Positions 5,476 through 5,926 of a stretch of 5,926 nucleotides of DNA are shown here, one piece after another. Source of the stretch: JBBRYB01 sp038238115. GTDB taxonomy: Bacteria > Actinomycetota > Actinomycetes > Propionibacteriales > Nocardioidaceae. Each line of letters begins with the position of its first letter. The stretch's first letter is position 1. The notes under the pieces were generated by a model that was not told the origin of the DNA, ran no database searches, and saw only the letters and a program-made list of their open reading frames with translations. The translations under genes and the position numbers were made by a program. The stretch spans positions 1-5,926 of the forward strand of contig JBBRYB010000148.1 in assembly GCA_038238115.1 (NCBI GenBank), written 5' to 3'.

Positions 5476-5926
5476 TCAAGCGGCAACGATGTGGTGGTGT
5501 GCCCAGGCGGTGTTTTCGTCGTAGCGAGTGCCGGTCTTGAGGCAGCCGTGGAGGATGCCGATGAGCCGGTTCGCGAGCTGGCGGAGAGCGGCTTGGTGGC
5601 CGATATTGCGGGCTCGTAGCGTGTCGTAGTAGGCGCGGGCGCCCGGCGATCCTTTCAACGAGCCGAATGCCCATTGCTGGGCCGAGTCGGCGAGCCGCGT
5701 GTTGCGGGCGTAGCGGGCGATCACGATCCTTCTGGTGCCGGACGCGCGGGTGATGGGCGAGGTGCCGGCATAGTTCTTGCGCGCTTTCGCGTCGGCGAAC
5801 CGGGTCGTGTCATCTCCGAACTCACCCAGAACCCGGGCGCCGAGGATCGCACCAAGACCGGGTTGGCTGGTGTAGATCTCAGCGTCCGGGTGACGGCCAA
5901 AATGGTCAGTGACCACCTGACCCAGT
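5476..5926 (-). CDS. IS110-family transposase (copy 2), C-terminal part, cut by window edge
   Basis: The minus-strand frame is open from the window edge to TGA at 5476-5478, giving about 149 visible residues of a protein that is normally near 400. It begins LGQVVTDHFGRHPDAEIYTS and continues with QPGLGAILGARVLGEFGDD, RFADAKARKNYAGTSPITRA then SGT, ARYARNTRLAD, GSPGARAYYDTLRARNIGHQ, and LKTGTRYDENTAWAHHH. This is the C-terminal Transposase_20 domain of the IS110 family. The serine of the RASG motif is the presumed nucleophile that works with the N-terminal DEDD domain, which lies outside the window. No frameshift is visible, so the element may be intact. In the IS110 group the bridge RNA is encoded 5' of the transposase, which here would be beyond the right edge. 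A GTG at 5914-5916 is not the true start, because similarity continues upstream of it. Confidence 0.9.
   Translation of the reverse strand, partial: LGQVVTDHFGRHPDAEIYTSQPGLGAILGARVLGEFGDDTTRFADAKARKNYAGTSPITRASGTRRIVIARYARNTRLADSAQQWAFGSLKGSPGARAYYDTLRARNIGHQAALRQLANRLIGILHGCLKTGTRYDENTAWAHHHIVAA

Overview
The window has very high G+C and strong G/C preference at third codon positions. Together with gene families typical of Actinomycetota (a DUF4143-type ATPase end, a large LuxR-family ATPase regulator, an Rv2258c-like methyltransferase, IS110 elements), this points to a chromosomal segment of an actinobacterium. I cannot name the genus from sequence alone.

Layout, left to right. (1) 1-697: the 3' end of a DUF4143-type ATP-binding protein. 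Its recognisable domain stops near 307, but the frame runs on without its usual stop into an unrelated tail. (2) About 450-980: gene debris. An orphan, start-less coding-like stretch (about 451-675) is followed by a shattered Xre-type helix-turn-helix gene whose pieces lie in different frames (about 758-905). (3) 985-3588: an intact 867-residue LAL regulator (AAA-type ATPase plus C-terminal LuxR DNA-binding domain), apparently with no Shine-Dalgarno sequence. (4) 3681-4736: an intact 351-residue SAM-dependent methyltransferase with a winged-helix-like N-terminus and a good ribosome binding site. (5) 4817-5926: an insertion-sequence scrapyard on the minus strand. It holds a frameshifted C-terminal fragment of an IS110-family transposase, a 183-bp non-coding element bounded by 14-bp perfect inverted repeats, and the C-terminal part of a second, open IS110-family transposase that runs off the right edge.

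The only intact genes fully inside the window are the regulator and the methyltransferase. They share a strand and are 92 bp apart, so a regulator-target pair or a small operon is the natural reading. An imperfect direct repeat with about 22-bp spacing lies between them and could be an operator. No effector, substrate or pathway can be read from the sequence.

I do not see a convincing previously undescribed system. The items most worth a second look are the small inverted-repeat element wedged between two IS110 copies, with its end abutting the presumed end of the second copy, and the regulator/methyltransferase pair with its intergenic repeat. No tRNA, rRNA or CRISPR array was seen.
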